Positions 36,463 through 45,040 are shown, counted from the stretch's first letter. The stretch is DNA of 64,000 bases from Halapricum hydrolyticum (GCA_025517565.1 JAOPKD010000007.1:90905-154904), one strand, 5' to 3'. Notes: generated by a model not told the origin, from the sequence alone. Numbers and translations are program-made.

Positions 36463-36867
36463 CTACCCGCTCGTGGAAGACCGCGCACCGCAGGCCTCAC
36501 ACTGCAGCAACACCGCCCCTTTCTCGCGGATGATCTTCGTATCCGGCAAGCCACACTCCGAACAGAGGACGAACTCCGAGACGTAGGCGTCAAGCGCCTC
36601 GGAAATCCGACGCTCGTTGAAGCTTCCTGTCAGGCGCGCGCGCCCGCTCTCGTCGATGTGGCCGCTGGTCCCCAGTTCGTTCTGGAGGAACTTGATGACG
36701 TGATCGTCCTCGCGTCCGAGGCGATCCACCGTGGTCTGAAAGTTCTCGTAGACAGTGACGTTCCCTTCCTGGCGGATGTCTGGGTCCGGCACGTCGAAAC
36801 GCTCGTCCCCGCCCTCGATGTCTGGCGTCTCCGAAATCGCGCGATCGAGCATGTCGTCGTAGTCCAT
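36463..36867 (-). CDS. Translation initiation factor aIF2, beta subunit
   Basis: A 134-residue aIF2-beta that helps bring initiator tRNA to the small ribosomal subunit. The core has VIKFLQNELGTSGHID and GRARLTGSFNERRISEAL, and the C-terminal zinc ribbon has CSECGLPDT and CEACGARS. The ATG at 36867 (MDYDDMLDRAISETPD) is the family start; the longer frame to 36927 is not conserved in kind. A TATA-like box, minus-strand GGCTTTTACC, lies near 36891-36900, about 28 bp above the start. Confidence 0.95.
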   Translation of the reverse strand: MDYDDMLDRAISETPDIEGGDERFDVPDPDIRQEGNVTVYENFQTTVDRLGREDDHVIKFLQNELGTSGHIDESGRARLTGSFNERRISEALDAYVSEFVLCSECGLPDTKIIREKGAVLLQCEACGARSSTSG

Positions 36868-37206
36868 ATCTGGTCGTATCCGGCGGTCGGGTAAAAGCCT
36901 TTCATAGTGGCCGTTGTAATTGTTCACTGCTACGATCGCCAGAGCGCGGGCGATCGATCGGACATTGATTTACAACGAGAACTGTTAATACCATCCCTCA
37001 ATTGCTGTCGCTTCATCGATTTCATCCTCAGGTCGACCGGCACACCGCTGGCGATTTCCCAACGCCAGAACGAAGTCTGTGAGGTAGTTTTTCGTCCACC
37101 CTCATATCGGGTAATAGACCCTGACAAAACCCGCGAATATGGGGGGCTAGTGTTAACAGTTCTCAGGATACTACTATAACCCTCCAGTTGGTAGGGTTGA
37201 TTGACT
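36868..37206. other. 339-bp intergenic region with a 12-bp inverted repeat pair
   Basis: It holds the promoters of aIF2-beta and of the UPF0058 gene (A/T box ACTATAA near 37173-37179). GAGAACTGTTAA at 36977-36988 has a perfect complement TTAACAGTTCTC at 37153-37164, bounding 188 bp without a gene. A smaller inverted repeat AACCCT...AGGGTT lies at 37178-37199 between box and start. No gene is evident; the larger pair could be ends of a tiny mobile element or regulatory sites. Confidence 0.5.
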
Positions 37207-37443
37207 ATGAAGAAGCAGGAACTCATTCACCTCCACGGCCTGCTCGCACAGGTACAAGAGCACTACGAAGAGCACACGGGTAACACCGTCGAACACGACG
37301 AATACCTCGATCAGGGCGTTCGGCCGACATCGATTCACAAGTCGAAAACAGACCACAAAGCGGCCGTCTTCGCCCTCGCCGACGGGCTGACGTCGGAACT
37401 GGAATCGGAAGTCAAAGAACCTGTTTCTGCCAGCGCGGACTGA
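37207..37443 (+). CDS. UPF0058 family protein
   Basis: A 78-residue protein starting MKKQELIHLHGLLAQVQEHY, the typical N-terminus of UPF0058, a small helical family found in archaea. The segment TSIHKSKTDHKAAVFALADGL is also characteristic. A TTG two codons upstream is not needed; the ATG at 37207 has an A/T box about 30 bp above. Function is unknown in the family. A short palindrome lies in its leader region (37178-37199), which may be a control site. Confidence 0.85.
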   Translation: MKKQELIHLHGLLAQVQEHYEEHTGNTVEHDEYLDQGVRPTSIHKSKTDHKAAVFALADGLTSELESEVKEPVSASAD

Positions 37444-37503
37444 TCTCTGCACTGCGGCTCCTGTAGCCTCGATTCTCCGGCAGTCACAACGCTCTCGACG
37501 CGA

Positions 37504-38037
37504 TCAGTGGTCGCGGACGTCGTGACTGTGCTCGTCGTGGTCGTGGGTATCAGGACCGTCAGAGTGGCTGTGATCGTCGTGGACTGCGTGTTCGTGGCCG
37601 TGTTCGTGGCCATGGCCGGGGTCGGCGCCGCCGACGACGACGACTTTCACCTGACGAACGCCGCCGAGTGCCCGGAGCTGGTTGGCCAGCGCGTCGATCT
37701 CGCCGGCCGTCCCGTCGACCACCAGCGTCTCCATACACCGATCGTGAGAGAGGTGGATGTGCTGGACTGACGTGACGATGTCGGCGTGGTCGTGCTGGAT
37801 CGACTGTAACTGTCCCGGGAGGTCGCTGTCGTGTTCGTGTTCGTGGACCACGACGATCGTGCCGTGGTGGCGCCCCCGGTCGCCCGCTTCCCAGTCGTAG
37901 GTCGTAAAGAAATCCCGGAGCGCGTCCCGCACGGCCTCAGACCGACTCGAATAGTCCCACTCGCGCACGATCTCGTCGAGACGGTTGGTCATCTCTGGCG
38001 GGAGCGTCAGGCTCACCCGGTCTAGATCGTCGGCCAT
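37504..38037 (-). CDS. nikR: Nickel-responsive regulator NikR with extended His-rich tail
   Basis: A 177-residue ribbon-helix-helix regulator. Residues 1-45 form the DNA-binding part (RVSLTLPPEMTNRLDEIVRE). The four nickel ligands known from the family are present with exact spacing: His82, His93, His95 and Cys101 in QHDHADIVTSVQHIHLSHDRC (residues 81-101). A C-terminal tail from about residue 140 is rich in His and Asp (GHGHEHGHEHAVHDDHSHS), absent in E. coli NikR, probably adding metal-binding capacity. It is divergent from the transporter operon and likely represses it. Confidence 0.9.
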   Translation of the reverse strand: MADDLDRVSLTLPPEMTNRLDEIVREWDYSSRSEAVRDALRDFFTTYDWEAGDRGRHHGTIVVVHEHEHDSDLPGQLQSIQHDHADIVTSVQHIHLSHDRCMETLVVDGTAGEIDALANQLRALGGVRQVKVVVVGGADPGHGHEHGHEHAVHDDHSHSDGPDTHDHDEHSHDVRDH

Positions 38038-38070
38038 ACCCGGCAGTTACAGCCTGGCCTACAAGAGCGT

Positions 38071-38093
38071 TGATACTGCTGCTCTCAGTATTA
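38071..38093. promoter_or_regulatory. Candidate NikR operator dyad
   Basis: TGATACTG and CAGTATTA face each other with a 7-bp spacer, an inverted repeat in the 107-bp region between nikR and cbiM. ATACTG/CAGTAT is exact over six bases. It lies above the presumed cbiM TATA element (AAGTATTAT, 38108-38116), and a partial direct repeat AGTATTA recurs in that box. That it is bound by NikR is an inference from position. Confidence 0.4.
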
Positions 38094-38144
38094 CGGAATT
38101 ATAGAAAAGTATTATCCCAGGGAGAACGATAGATCCAGCCACCG

Positions 38145-38789
38145 ATGCACATTCCCGACGGATACGTCGATCTCCCGATCGCAGCCGTATTCGCCGTGCT
38201 TGCTGGGCTGGCGCTGGCGGTGGCTGCCCGTCGAAGTGAGGGGCAGCTCGAAGGAGGGCAGGCACCGCTCGTCGGCGTGACCGCTGCCGGGATCTTCGCC
38301 GCACAGATGTTGAACTGGCCGCTTCCGATCCCCGGCGGGACGAGCGCCCACTTCGTCGGTGGTGCGTTCGCCGGGATCTTGCTCGGCCCCCATCTGGGCG
38401 TGCTCGCGATGAGTTCGGTCGTGGTCGTGCAGGCGCTGGTCTTCGGTGACGGTGGCCTGACCGTTCTCGGCGCGAACCTGTTCAACATGGCTGTCGTCGA
38501 GGTGTACGTCGGCTACGCGATCTTCCGGCTCGGACGACGCTGGCACGACGTCGGTGCGGCCTTCGCGGCCGGCTGGATCGCCGCCACAGCGGGCGCGCTC
38601 GGCGTGGCCGTCCAGCTCGGCGCCTCCTCGGCGTTCAACTACGAGTTGCTGACCGTCCTGGCGATCATGGGCGGTGGCCACGCGCTCCTCGGCGTGATCG
38701 AGGGGGCGATCACGGCAATCGTCTATCAGGCCGTCATCCGGTCTCGGCCGGACGTGCTCCCCAGCGCGACCCGGGAGGTGGCCGCATGA
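38145..38789 (+). CDS. cbiM: ECF nickel/cobalt transporter substrate component (CbiM/NikM)
   Basis: A 214-residue membrane protein starting MHIPDGYVDLPIA; the N-terminal Met-His-Ile-Pro-Asp-Gly is the metal-binding motif of CbiM/NikM proteins, with His2 as ligand. Six or seven helices follow. As part of an energy-coupling factor transporter it takes up nickel or cobalt; the adjacent nikR argues for nickel. It overlaps the next gene by 4 bp (ATGA). Confidence 0.93.
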   Translation: MHIPDGYVDLPIAAVFAVLAGLALAVAARRSEGQLEGGQAPLVGVTAAGIFAAQMLNWPLPIPGGTSAHFVGGAFAGILLGPHLGVLAMSSVVVVQALVFGDGGLTVLGANLFNMAVVEVYVGYAIFRLGRRWHDVGAAFAAGWIAATAGALGVAVQLGASSAFNYELLTVLAIMGGGHALLGVIEGAITAIVYQAVIRSRPDVLPSATREVAA

Positions 38790-39106
38790 GCCTTCGGGCG
38801 TACTGGGAGCGACGGTGGCTCAGGCGCGCACTCGCGATCGTCGTCGTCCTCGCGCTGCTCGCTCCGGTATTCGGGATAGCGGCGGAGCGCGTCGGATACA
38901 CTGAACCGATCGAAGAGGCCGCCGAGACGACCGGTGCGAGCGGGGCCGCCGACCCTGTCGCCACGGAACCGTTCCCGGACTACTCGGTTCCGGGTCTCCC
39001 CGGACCGTTCGGCACGCTCGCGTCGGCACTGCTCGGTAGTGCCGTCGTCCTGACCATCGCGCTCGTCGTCGGTCGCCTCCTGTCCGCCGACACGACACAA
39101 CAGTGA
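38786..39106 (+). CDS. CbiN/NikN-like (PDGLE-type) small membrane component
   Basis: A 106-residue protein with two helices (about residues 14-32 and 79-100) and an external loop containing PFPDYSVPGLPG, as in the PDGLE-domain proteins that take the place of CbiN in metal transporters. The genes on both sides overlap it by 4 bp, showing translational coupling. It probably assists metal delivery by CbiM. Confidence 0.8.
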   Translation: MSLRAYWERRWLRRALAIVVVLALLAPVFGIAAERVGYTEPIEEAAETTGASGAADPVATEPFPDYSVPGLPGPFGTLASALLGSAVVLTIALVVGRLLSADTTQQ

Positions 39107-39891
39107 CGGTCGTCGATCGGACGCTTGCCGAGATCAGCTCGCGGGTCCAGCGGTTGCTCGAAGCCGAAGAGACGCCGCGACGCGACGGGTTCCTCCAGTC
39201 GGTCGACCCGGCCGTCAAGATCGTCGGGCTGTTCGCGACGATCGTCGTGACGGTCTCGCTGTCGTCGTGGCCGTCACAGGTCGCCCTCCTTGCGGTCGTC
39301 GGGGGGCTGGCCGTCGCGTCCCGCGTCTCGCCGGTCGAACTCGCTCGCCGTGTCGCGATCGTCCCCGCCGCGTCGCTGGTGATCGTCGCGCCACAGCTCG
39401 TGCTCATTCCCGGCGATCCCGTCGCTGGTCCCGTCACCGACTCCGGTCTGGCGTACGTGCTGACCTTCGTGCTTCGGGTCACGGTGTCGGTGTCGCTGCT
39501 CTCGTTGTTGGTCGCGACGACTCGATTCGCCGATCTGCTCGACGGCTTCCGCCGGCTGGGCGTTCCAGCCCTCGGCGTTTCGCTCGTCGCGATCACGTAC
39601 CGCCACCTGCAGGTTTTCTTCGAGGAGCTGTCGCGCGTCGTCCGGGCACGGCGGAGTCGGACGATCGCCGACCGCGGAACCGGCCAGACCTGGCGTGAGA
39701 CGGGATCGATGCTGGGATCGTTCCTGCTCCGGGCGTTCGAGCGTGGCGAACGAGTACAGCGCAATGCCCGGGCACGGGGCGGGACGACGATGGCCGCGTA
39801 CCCATCCGACAGCGACTTCACCCGCGCGGACGGCGTCTTTGCCACGATGGTCGTGACGATCGTCCTCCTTCGGGGGGTGTGGCTACTGTGA
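39103..39891 (+). CDS. cbiQ: ECF transporter transmembrane component CbiQ
   Basis: A 262-residue energy-coupling T component. The start is GTG at 39103, overlapping the upstream stop. It has about five helices and the coupling segments RVVRARRSRT and RAFERGERVQRNARARG, with the Ala-Arg-Gly motif that contacts the ATPase. It joins CbiM with CbiO in a complex for nickel uptake. Confidence 0.92.
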   Translation: MTVVDRTLAEISSRVQRLLEAEETPRRDGFLQSVDPAVKIVGLFATIVVTVSLSSWPSQVALLAVVGGLAVASRVSPVELARRVAIVPAASLVIVAPQLVLIPGDPVAGPVTDSGLAYVLTFVLRVTVSVSLLSLLVATTRFADLLDGFRRLGVPALGVSLVAITYRHLQVFFEELSRVVRARRSRTIADRGTGQTWRETGSMLGSFLLRAFERGERVQRNARARGGTTMAAYPSDSDFTRADGVFATMVVTIVLLRGVWLL

Positions 39892-40694
39892 CGCGTGTCC
39901 TCGATGCCCGCGACGTCTCCTACAGCTATCCCGACGGAACGGCTGCGATCGAAGCGTTCGATCTCACGGTCGAGGCCGGCGAGCGGGTCGCCGTCGTCGG
40001 TCCGAACGGTGCCGGCAAGTCGACGCTGATCCAGTTGCTCGGCGGCTTGATCGAGCCCGACGGGGGAACGATCACGTACTTCGAAAGCGGCGCGCCGGCC
40101 GACGACCTCCGCGACCGGATCGCAGTGCTGCCCCAGCATCCCGACGAATACCTGTTCAACTCGACCGTCAGAGACGATCTGGAGTACGGTCCGGCACAGC
40201 TGTCGATCCCGAAGGAGCAGGCTCGCGAGCGGGTCGCGTCGCTCGCCGATCGGCTCGAACTGACAGCGCTCCTCGATCAGCCACCGTTCCGGCTGAGCGG
40301 GGGTGAACAGCGACGGGCCGCGCTGGCCAGTGCCGTCGCGGTCGACCCCGATCTGCTGTTGCTCGACGAACCGGTCGCGGACGTCGACGCGGACCATCGC
40401 GAACGCGTGCTATCGCTGCTCGACCGGCGCCACGAACAGGGGGAGACACAGATCGTCTCGACGCCGAACGTCGATCTCGTCCCGCAGGTCGCCGATCGGG
40501 TCGTCCTCGTCGATTCGACCGGGAGCGTCGTCGCTGACGGGCCGGTGACCGAGGTCCTGGCCGACCGCTCGCTCCTCGAAACGTGCGGTCTCGAGGCGCC
40601 GACGGTCGCGCGAGTGTTTGAAATGGCCGGCGTCTCGGACCCGCCGCTTACGGTCGCGGAGGGCGCCGCCCGGCTGTCTGATCTGCTTGAGTAG
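39888..40694 (+). CDS. cbiO: ECF transporter ATPase CbiO
   Basis: A 268-residue ATPase from the GTG at 39888, which overlaps the cbiQ stop by 4 bp; a GTG at 39879 adds three residues. Walker A is GPNGAGKST, the Q-loop VLPQHPDEYLFN, the signature LSGGEQRR and Walker B LLLLDEPVADVD. A short C-terminal extension (from about residue 215) follows. Its 3' end overlaps a convergent small gene by 47 bp. Confidence 0.93.
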   Translation: MTRVLDARDVSYSYPDGTAAIEAFDLTVEAGERVAVVGPNGAGKSTLIQLLGGLIEPDGGTITYFESGAPADDLRDRIAVLPQHPDEYLFNSTVRDDLEYGPAQLSIPKEQARERVASLADRLELTALLDQPPFRLSGGEQRRAALASAVAVDPDLLLLDEPVADVDADHRERVLSLLDRRHEQGETQIVSTPNVDLVPQVADRVVLVDSTGSVVADGPVTEVLADRSLLETCGLEAPTVARVFEMAGVSDPPLTVAEGAARLSDLLE

Positions 40695-40968
40695 GCTCGG
40701 GCTCAGTGTCCGCTTCCATCGACGGACAATCCTCGGGCCAATCGATCCACGACTTGAGTGCGAGCGCACCGGGGATCTCGGGAAGTTCTCTGACGTTCTC
40801 GCTGCCGCAGTGTGGACAGAAGCGGTCCGGTCTGGGATGGCGACCGTCGGGGGCAGTCTCCTCGTATCCGTACCAGATCGCCTGGCAGGAATCACAACCG
40901 AACGCCGCCTGCCGTTCGGGAAGCGGCCCGACGAGCCGCCCCAGTTGCTCGAAGTACTCCTCGTTCAT
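40648..40968 (-). CDS. Small zinc-ribbon-like protein
   Basis: A 106-residue protein with FGCDSCQAIWYGYEE and FCPHCGSENVRELPE, a clear pair of CxxC knuckles about 25 residues apart. The C-terminal part (from residue 75) is Pro/Glu-rich and overlaps the 3' end of cbiO on the other strand, so the tail may be under dual constraint. The start ATG at 40968 begins MNEEYFEQLGRLVGPL. Function is unknown; it may be a stand-alone zinc protein of transcription or repair type. Confidence 0.7.
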   Translation of the reverse strand: MNEEYFEQLGRLVGPLPERQAAFGCDSCQAIWYGYEETAPDGRHPRPDRFCPHCGSENVRELPEIPGALALKSWIDWPEDCPSMEADTEPEPTQADQTAGRRPPRP

Positions 40969-41690
40969 CTACCTGCAGGTACGGAACTACACGTTCAAAA
41001 CTGTCCGAGGATTTCCACCTCGTGAGAACAGCGGGCTAACCGCTTTCGGGCGCTTGGAAAGCAGGTCGGTCGTGACGATTCAGCAGAACGTCGGATACGT
41101 CACGTCGGCTCTATCGACCGCTATCGCTGACGGTCCGCTTGTCGGTTTTCGACCAGAAGTACAGCACTTTGTCCGAAGACGCGGTGCGCGAATCAGTGCG
41201 TGAAGTGGAGCTCGATTTGGAACTCATTGTGTATCTCTGTACACACCCGACTGTCGTATATATCTTGCCCTATGCGAAGGAATAGGTATAATGTCTCATT
41301 GGTAGTGTTTAAGGTATTTATACCACACGGTCTTTCAAGTGGAAAATAGTGTAGGACCCCCGTGCGAATAAATTAATTCTGTCTGTCGCCTCGCGTATAC
41401 TAGTCTTTTTCACGATAGAGGTTGTGTGCACAGATATGACCACTACCGGGCAGTTACGTTCTCATGGGGATCGGAACGAAGTCCCCGATGACATGTCCCC
41501 AACAGCAGCGTCGGCGAGTGCGACCGAGCGACTCTCCGGGTGCGGGACGCGAACCCCTCCGTTCAACGCGTTCACGCTACCCCATATGCGGACCGCTGAT
41601 CCTGACGACGTTCGTTGATATTGTCCGCGCGTTCGAGTAGTCTGCCACCGCTCGGTGAACGTTTTGTGCCTGGCCGTTCGACGTATCGAT
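40969..41690. other. 722-bp region with no certain gene
   Basis: Most of it is non-coding. From about 41230 to 41410 it is unusually A/T-rich and contains promoter-like runs: TCGTATATATC (near 41256), GGTATTTATACC (41312-41323, a dyad around a TATA-like core) and CGTATACTAG (41394). A 64-codon frame at 41424-41618 is listed separately. No RNA gene was recognised. Confidence 0.5.
41424..41618 (+). CDS. Possible small protein of 60-64 residues
   Basis: The frame starts at an ATG at 41424 or 41436 (MTTTGQLRSHGDRNEVPDDM). A GTATACTAG box lies about 30 bp above, as expected for a haloarchaeal gene. The sequence (SASATERLSGCGTRTPPFNAF) is rich in Thr, Ser, Arg and Asp. I do not recognise it, and chance is possible in GC-rich DNA; the promoter placement is the main argument. 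Confidence 0.3.
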   Translation: MCTDMTTTGQLRSHGDRNEVPDDMSPTAASASATERLSGCGTRTPPFNAFTLPHMRTADPDDVR

Positions 41691-41969
41691 ATGAGCGATC
41701 GCGCTCGCGCACACGTATTCGTTGCCGGTCGCGTCCAGGGCGTGTTCTTCCGTGCGACGACCCGCGACACCGCCCGCCAGCACAACGTCGACGGCTGGGT
41801 GAAGAACCTCGACGATGGCCGCGTCGAAGCCGTCTTCGAAGGCCCCCAAGCGGACGTCAAGGCGATGGTCGAGTTCTGTCACGAGGGGAGCCCCCAGGCC
41901 CGCGTCGACGACGTCGACGTCGAGTACGAACGGCCGAAGGATCTGGACGGCTTCGAGATAAGATACTGA
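41691..41969 (+). CDS. acyP: Acylphosphatase
   Basis: A 92-residue acylphosphatase that hydrolyses acyl phosphates such as 1,3-bisphosphoglycerate or carbamoyl phosphate. The catalytic pair is Arg21 in GRVQGVFFRATTRD and Asn39 in VDGWVKNLDDGRVE, at family spacing. The ATG at 41691 (MSDRARAHVFVAGRV) gives the normal length; the upstream ATG at 41655 would add 12 residues. Confidence 0.95.
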   Translation: MSDRARAHVFVAGRVQGVFFRATTRDTARQHNVDGWVKNLDDGRVEAVFEGPQADVKAMVEFCHEGSPQARVDDVDVEYERPKDLDGFEIRY

Positions 41970-42033
41970 TAGTTGCTGGTCCCCGAACCAAGATCCCTGT
42001 GGGCTTTTGGGTGGTCCGGCCGAAGACGAGGGT

Positions 42034-43488
42034 ATGAGTCTCGGCGAAGCGATCACGGGCACGCAGATGGCGGTGATCGACGGGAACAGCGCCGCACTGG
42101 GGGTCCCACCGAAGCAGCTGATGGAGTCGGCGGGCAACGCCGTCGCTCGCGCGGTTCGTTCGGTCGTCGAACCGGGGGGCGACGTCACGATCGTCGCCGG
42201 ACGGGGCAACAACGGCGGTGACGCGTTCGCCGCGGCCCGGTTCCTCGATGAATACGACGTTCGCGTCCGGTTGCTCGGTCACGCGAAGACGATCACGACC
42301 GACATCGCTCGCGAGAACTGGGCGGCGCTCCAGCGCTCGGAACTCGATGCCGCGGAGTGGCGAGATTCGTCGGCGATCGAGTTCGACGATCCGGTCCTGT
42401 TCGTCGACGCGATGCTCGGGACAGGCATCAGTGGACGGGTCCGCGAACCGCTCGCCACGGCAGCAGGGCGGCTAAACGACAGCGAGACGCCGGTGCTCTC
42501 GGTAGACGTGCCCTCCGGGCTCGACGGGGAAACGGGCACACTCGCCGAGAACGCCGTCGAGGCCGATCACGTCGTCACGTTCCACAAGCCCAAGCCCGGG
42601 CTGGACGCACTGGACGCATCCGTCACAGTCGCAGATATCGGGATTCCGGCGGCGGCAGAGCGGTTCGTCGAACGCGGCGACCTCCTTCGACTCTCCCGGC
42701 CAGCCGACAGCCACAAGGGCGATTTCGGTGAGGTGCTGGTCGTCGGCGGCGGGCCCTATACCGGTGCGCCGGCACTGGCCGCCCAGGCAGCGTTGCGGGC
42801 CGGTGCCGACCTCGTCCGGGTCGCCTGCCCCCGGTCTGTCGCTGACGAGATCCAGAGCTACAGCGAGAACCTGATCGTCCGGCCGTTCGACGGTGAGCGG
42901 TTCACCTCCAACTCGGTCGCGAGGGTGCGGGAGCTCGCTGCCGAACACGACAGCGTGGTCCTCGGTCCCGGCCTCGGTGCGGCGGAGAACACGCTCGTGG
43001 CGGTCCAGGAGTTCCTCGGGAACTACGACGGCTTCGCGGTCGTCGACGCTGACGCGCTTCAGGTCGTCCCCAGTGTCGAGACCGACGCCACACTCCTCTG
43101 TACGCCCCACCAGGGCGAACTCGAGGCGATGGGCGGCGAGACGGCCGCCGACTGGCGCGAGCGTGCCGACCTGGTCGAATCGTTCGCGGCCGAACTCGGA
43201 CAGCCGCTACTGGTCAAAGGCCCGTACGACGTGCTCTCGGACGGCGAGCGGACCCGGGTCAACCGGACCGGCAATCCCGGGATGACCGTTGGCGGAACCG
43301 GAGACGTACTGGCGGGTACGGTGGGCGCGCTCGCGGCGACCCAGGAGCCACTAGCCGCGGCGGCGATCGGTGCGTACGTCACCGGCAAAGCGGGCGATCG
43401 AGTCGTCGACCGGCAGGGCTACGGCCTCGTGGCGACCGACCTGCTCGGTGCGATTCCACCGGTGATGTGGGAGGACAACGATGCCTGA
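42034..43488 (+). CDS. nnr: Bifunctional NAD(P)HX epimerase/dehydratase
   Basis: A 484-residue repair enzyme for hydrated NADH and NADPH. The N-terminal YjeF-type epimerase domain has AGRGNNGGDAFAAAR near residue 54 and VDVPSGLDGETG. The C-terminal kinase-fold dehydratase has ADALQVVP and TGNPGMTVGGTGDVLAG. The ATG at 42034 (MSLGEAITGTQM) is the likely start. It overlaps moaC by 8 bp, so the two are probably co-transcribed, a pairing also found in other haloarchaea as far as I recall. Confidence 0.93.
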   Translation: MSLGEAITGTQMAVIDGNSAALGVPPKQLMESAGNAVARAVRSVVEPGGDVTIVAGRGNNGGDAFAAARFLDEYDVRVRLLGHAKTITTDIARENWAALQRSELDAAEWRDSSAIEFDDPVLFVDAMLGTGISGRVREPLATAAGRLNDSETPVLSVDVPSGLDGETGTLAENAVEADHVVTFHKPKPGLDALDASVTVADIGIPAAAERFVERGDLLRLSRPADSHKGDFGEVLVVGGGPYTGAPALAAQAALRAGADLVRVACPRSVADEIQSYSENLIVRPFDGERFTSNSVARVRELAAEHDSVVLGPGLGAAENTLVAVQEFLGNYDGFAVVDADALQVVPSVETDATLLCTPHQGELEAMGGETAADWRERADLVESFAAELGQPLLVKGPYDVLSDGERTRVNRTGNPGMTVGGTGDVLAGTVGALAATQEPLAAAAIGAYVTGKAGDRVVDRQGYGLVATDLLGAIPPVMWEDNDA

Positions 43489-43972
43489 CGCGGGCGACGA
43501 TCAGGGAGAACTGACCCACACCGACGAGTCAGGGGAGGCGCAGATGGTTGACGTCGGCGACAAACCCGACAGCAAACGACGGGCGGTCGCCCGCGGGACG
43601 ATCCACTTGCAGGAATCGACGGTGGCAGCGATCCGGGCGAACGAACTCGAGAAGGGCGACGTCCTTGCGACCGCCCGAGTGGGCGCGATCCAGGCGGTCA
43701 AACACACCTGGGAGACGATCCCGATGTGCCACCAGATCCCGATCACGAACGTCGAGACGGACTTCGACGTCGGCGAGGCCGACGTGACGCTGACCGTCGT
43801 CGTCGAGACGACTGGCAAGACTGGCTGCGAGATGGAAGCGCTCGAAGGCGTCACGACCGGGCTGAATGTCGTCTGGGACATGGTCAAAGCCGCCGAGAAA
43901 GACGAGGCCGGCCAGTACCCCGACACTGCAATCAAAGACGTGACCGTCGTCGAGAAGACGAAACGACCGTAA
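43481..43972 (+). CDS. moaC: Cyclic pyranopterin monophosphate synthase MoaC
   Basis: A 163-residue MoaC that converts the GTP-derived intermediate to cyclic pyranopterin phosphate in molybdenum cofactor synthesis. Family motifs MCHQIPITNVETDF and GKTGCEMEALEGVTTGLNVVWDMVKA are clear, with the conserved acidic and Lys residues. The ATG at 43481 overlaps the nnr stop by 8 bp. The N-terminus is acidic (PDAGDDQGELTHTDESG). Confidence 0.95.
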   Translation: MPDAGDDQGELTHTDESGEAQMVDVGDKPDSKRRAVARGTIHLQESTVAAIRANELEKGDVLATARVGAIQAVKHTWETIPMCHQIPITNVETDFDVGEADVTLTVVVETTGKTGCEMEALEGVTTGLNVVWDMVKAAEKDEAGQYPDTAIKDVTVVEKTKRP

Positions 43973-44115
43973 TATCTGAGATCCGGAAAATATCTCTTCG
44001 TAACCGGAGAACAGGCATCAATATCCGGATCTCGGCGCCTGAGGGTCCAGAAATATCTTCATATATAAGTAAGCTTTAACTGTCTGCCTATTAGGATGAT
44101 AGATGGTGACATAGG

Positions 44116-44649
44116 ATGGCAAGACGAACGATCGAGACCGATATCTTCGGGCGCAAAACGGACTTCGAGTACTCAGAGCGTTGGGTCGGGTACTCGCTGG
44201 TCACGCTCCGGCTGGTCATGGGCTGGGTGTTCTTCTACGCGGGCGTCGACAAGTTGCTGGCCGGGGACTGGTCGGCACGCGGCTACCTGATGGGTGCGGC
44301 CAACCGCGAGGGGGTGCTCCTGCCCGGTCTCTGGGAGACGCTCGCCCAGGACTACATTGGCATCGTAGACCCGCTGAACGTGTGGGGGTTAACTCTCGTC
44401 GGGCTGGCGCTACTGCTGGGTGCGGCCGTCCGCTGGAGCGCGCTCTGGGGCTCGGTCATCATGCTGTTCTATTACCTCTCGGGATACCCGCTCGAGAACA
44501 GCCTGCTCATCGATAGCCACGTCGTCTATATCATGGTCCTGTTCGGTCTCGGGGCCTTCGGGGCAGGACGAATCCTCGGCGTCGACGAGTATCTCGAATC
44601 GACGGCGCTGGTCGAGAACAATCCCTGGCTGCGGTATCTCCTCGGGTGA
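44116..44649 (+). CDS. DoxX-family membrane protein
   Basis: A 177-residue protein with four helices. VTLRLVMGWVFFYAGVDKLLAG is the DoxX-type first helix with Arg and a Lys-Leu end. DoxX/DoxD relatives include quinone-reactive thiosulfate oxidoreductase subunits, but many are of unknown role. An A/T box (CATATATAAGTAAGC near 44060) lies upstream. It stands alone before a tRNA gene. Confidence 0.85.
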   Translation: MARRTIETDIFGRKTDFEYSERWVGYSLVTLRLVMGWVFFYAGVDKLLAGDWSARGYLMGAANREGVLLPGLWETLAQDYIGIVDPLNVWGLTLVGLALLLGAAVRWSALWGSVIMLFYYLSGYPLENSLLIDSHVVYIMVLFGLGAFGAGRILGVDEYLESTALVENNPWLRYLLG

Positions 44650-44815
44650 GGTCGTTGCAGTGACAGCGTCGGGGCTCGCCGTTCAGTTTCGTCGGAGAAG
44701 GTTTGCGAGGGAAGACCGCTCCGTGCGGACTTCCGCGCACTGTTTTGCGAGGGGCCGTAGTGGCCAACAGTGCGAGCGTGCATCTCGTCCGACGCGTGGT
44801 GGCGCCGGAACGCGA

Positions 44816-44899
44816 TGCGAGGGAAGGGATTTGAACCCTTGGACCCCTACGGGAGCGGATCTTGAGTCCGCCGCCGTTTCCAGGCTTGGCTACCCTCGC
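44816..44899 (-). tRNA. tRNA-Leu (anticodon CAA)
   Basis: On the minus strand GCGAGGG (5' end at 44899) pairs with CCCTCGC, with A as discriminator at 44816. The anticodon arm GCGGA-CTCAAGA-TCCGC gives CAA, reading leucine UUG codons. A long class II variable arm and a T-arm AAGGG-TTCAAAT-CCCTT are present. It lies between doxX and the DUF309 gene; CCA is not encoded. Confidence 0.95.
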
Positions 44900-45040
44900 A
44901 CGCGCGCATCTGTCGATAACGGGACGGGATATAAACGTGCTACGAAACAGGGTGGCGGTCCGAAGACCGGACTCCGTCGCGAAGTCGGTCAGTTCCGCCG
45001 GGAGCGACGAGCGCTTTGCCCGACCTGCGAATAACTCCCC

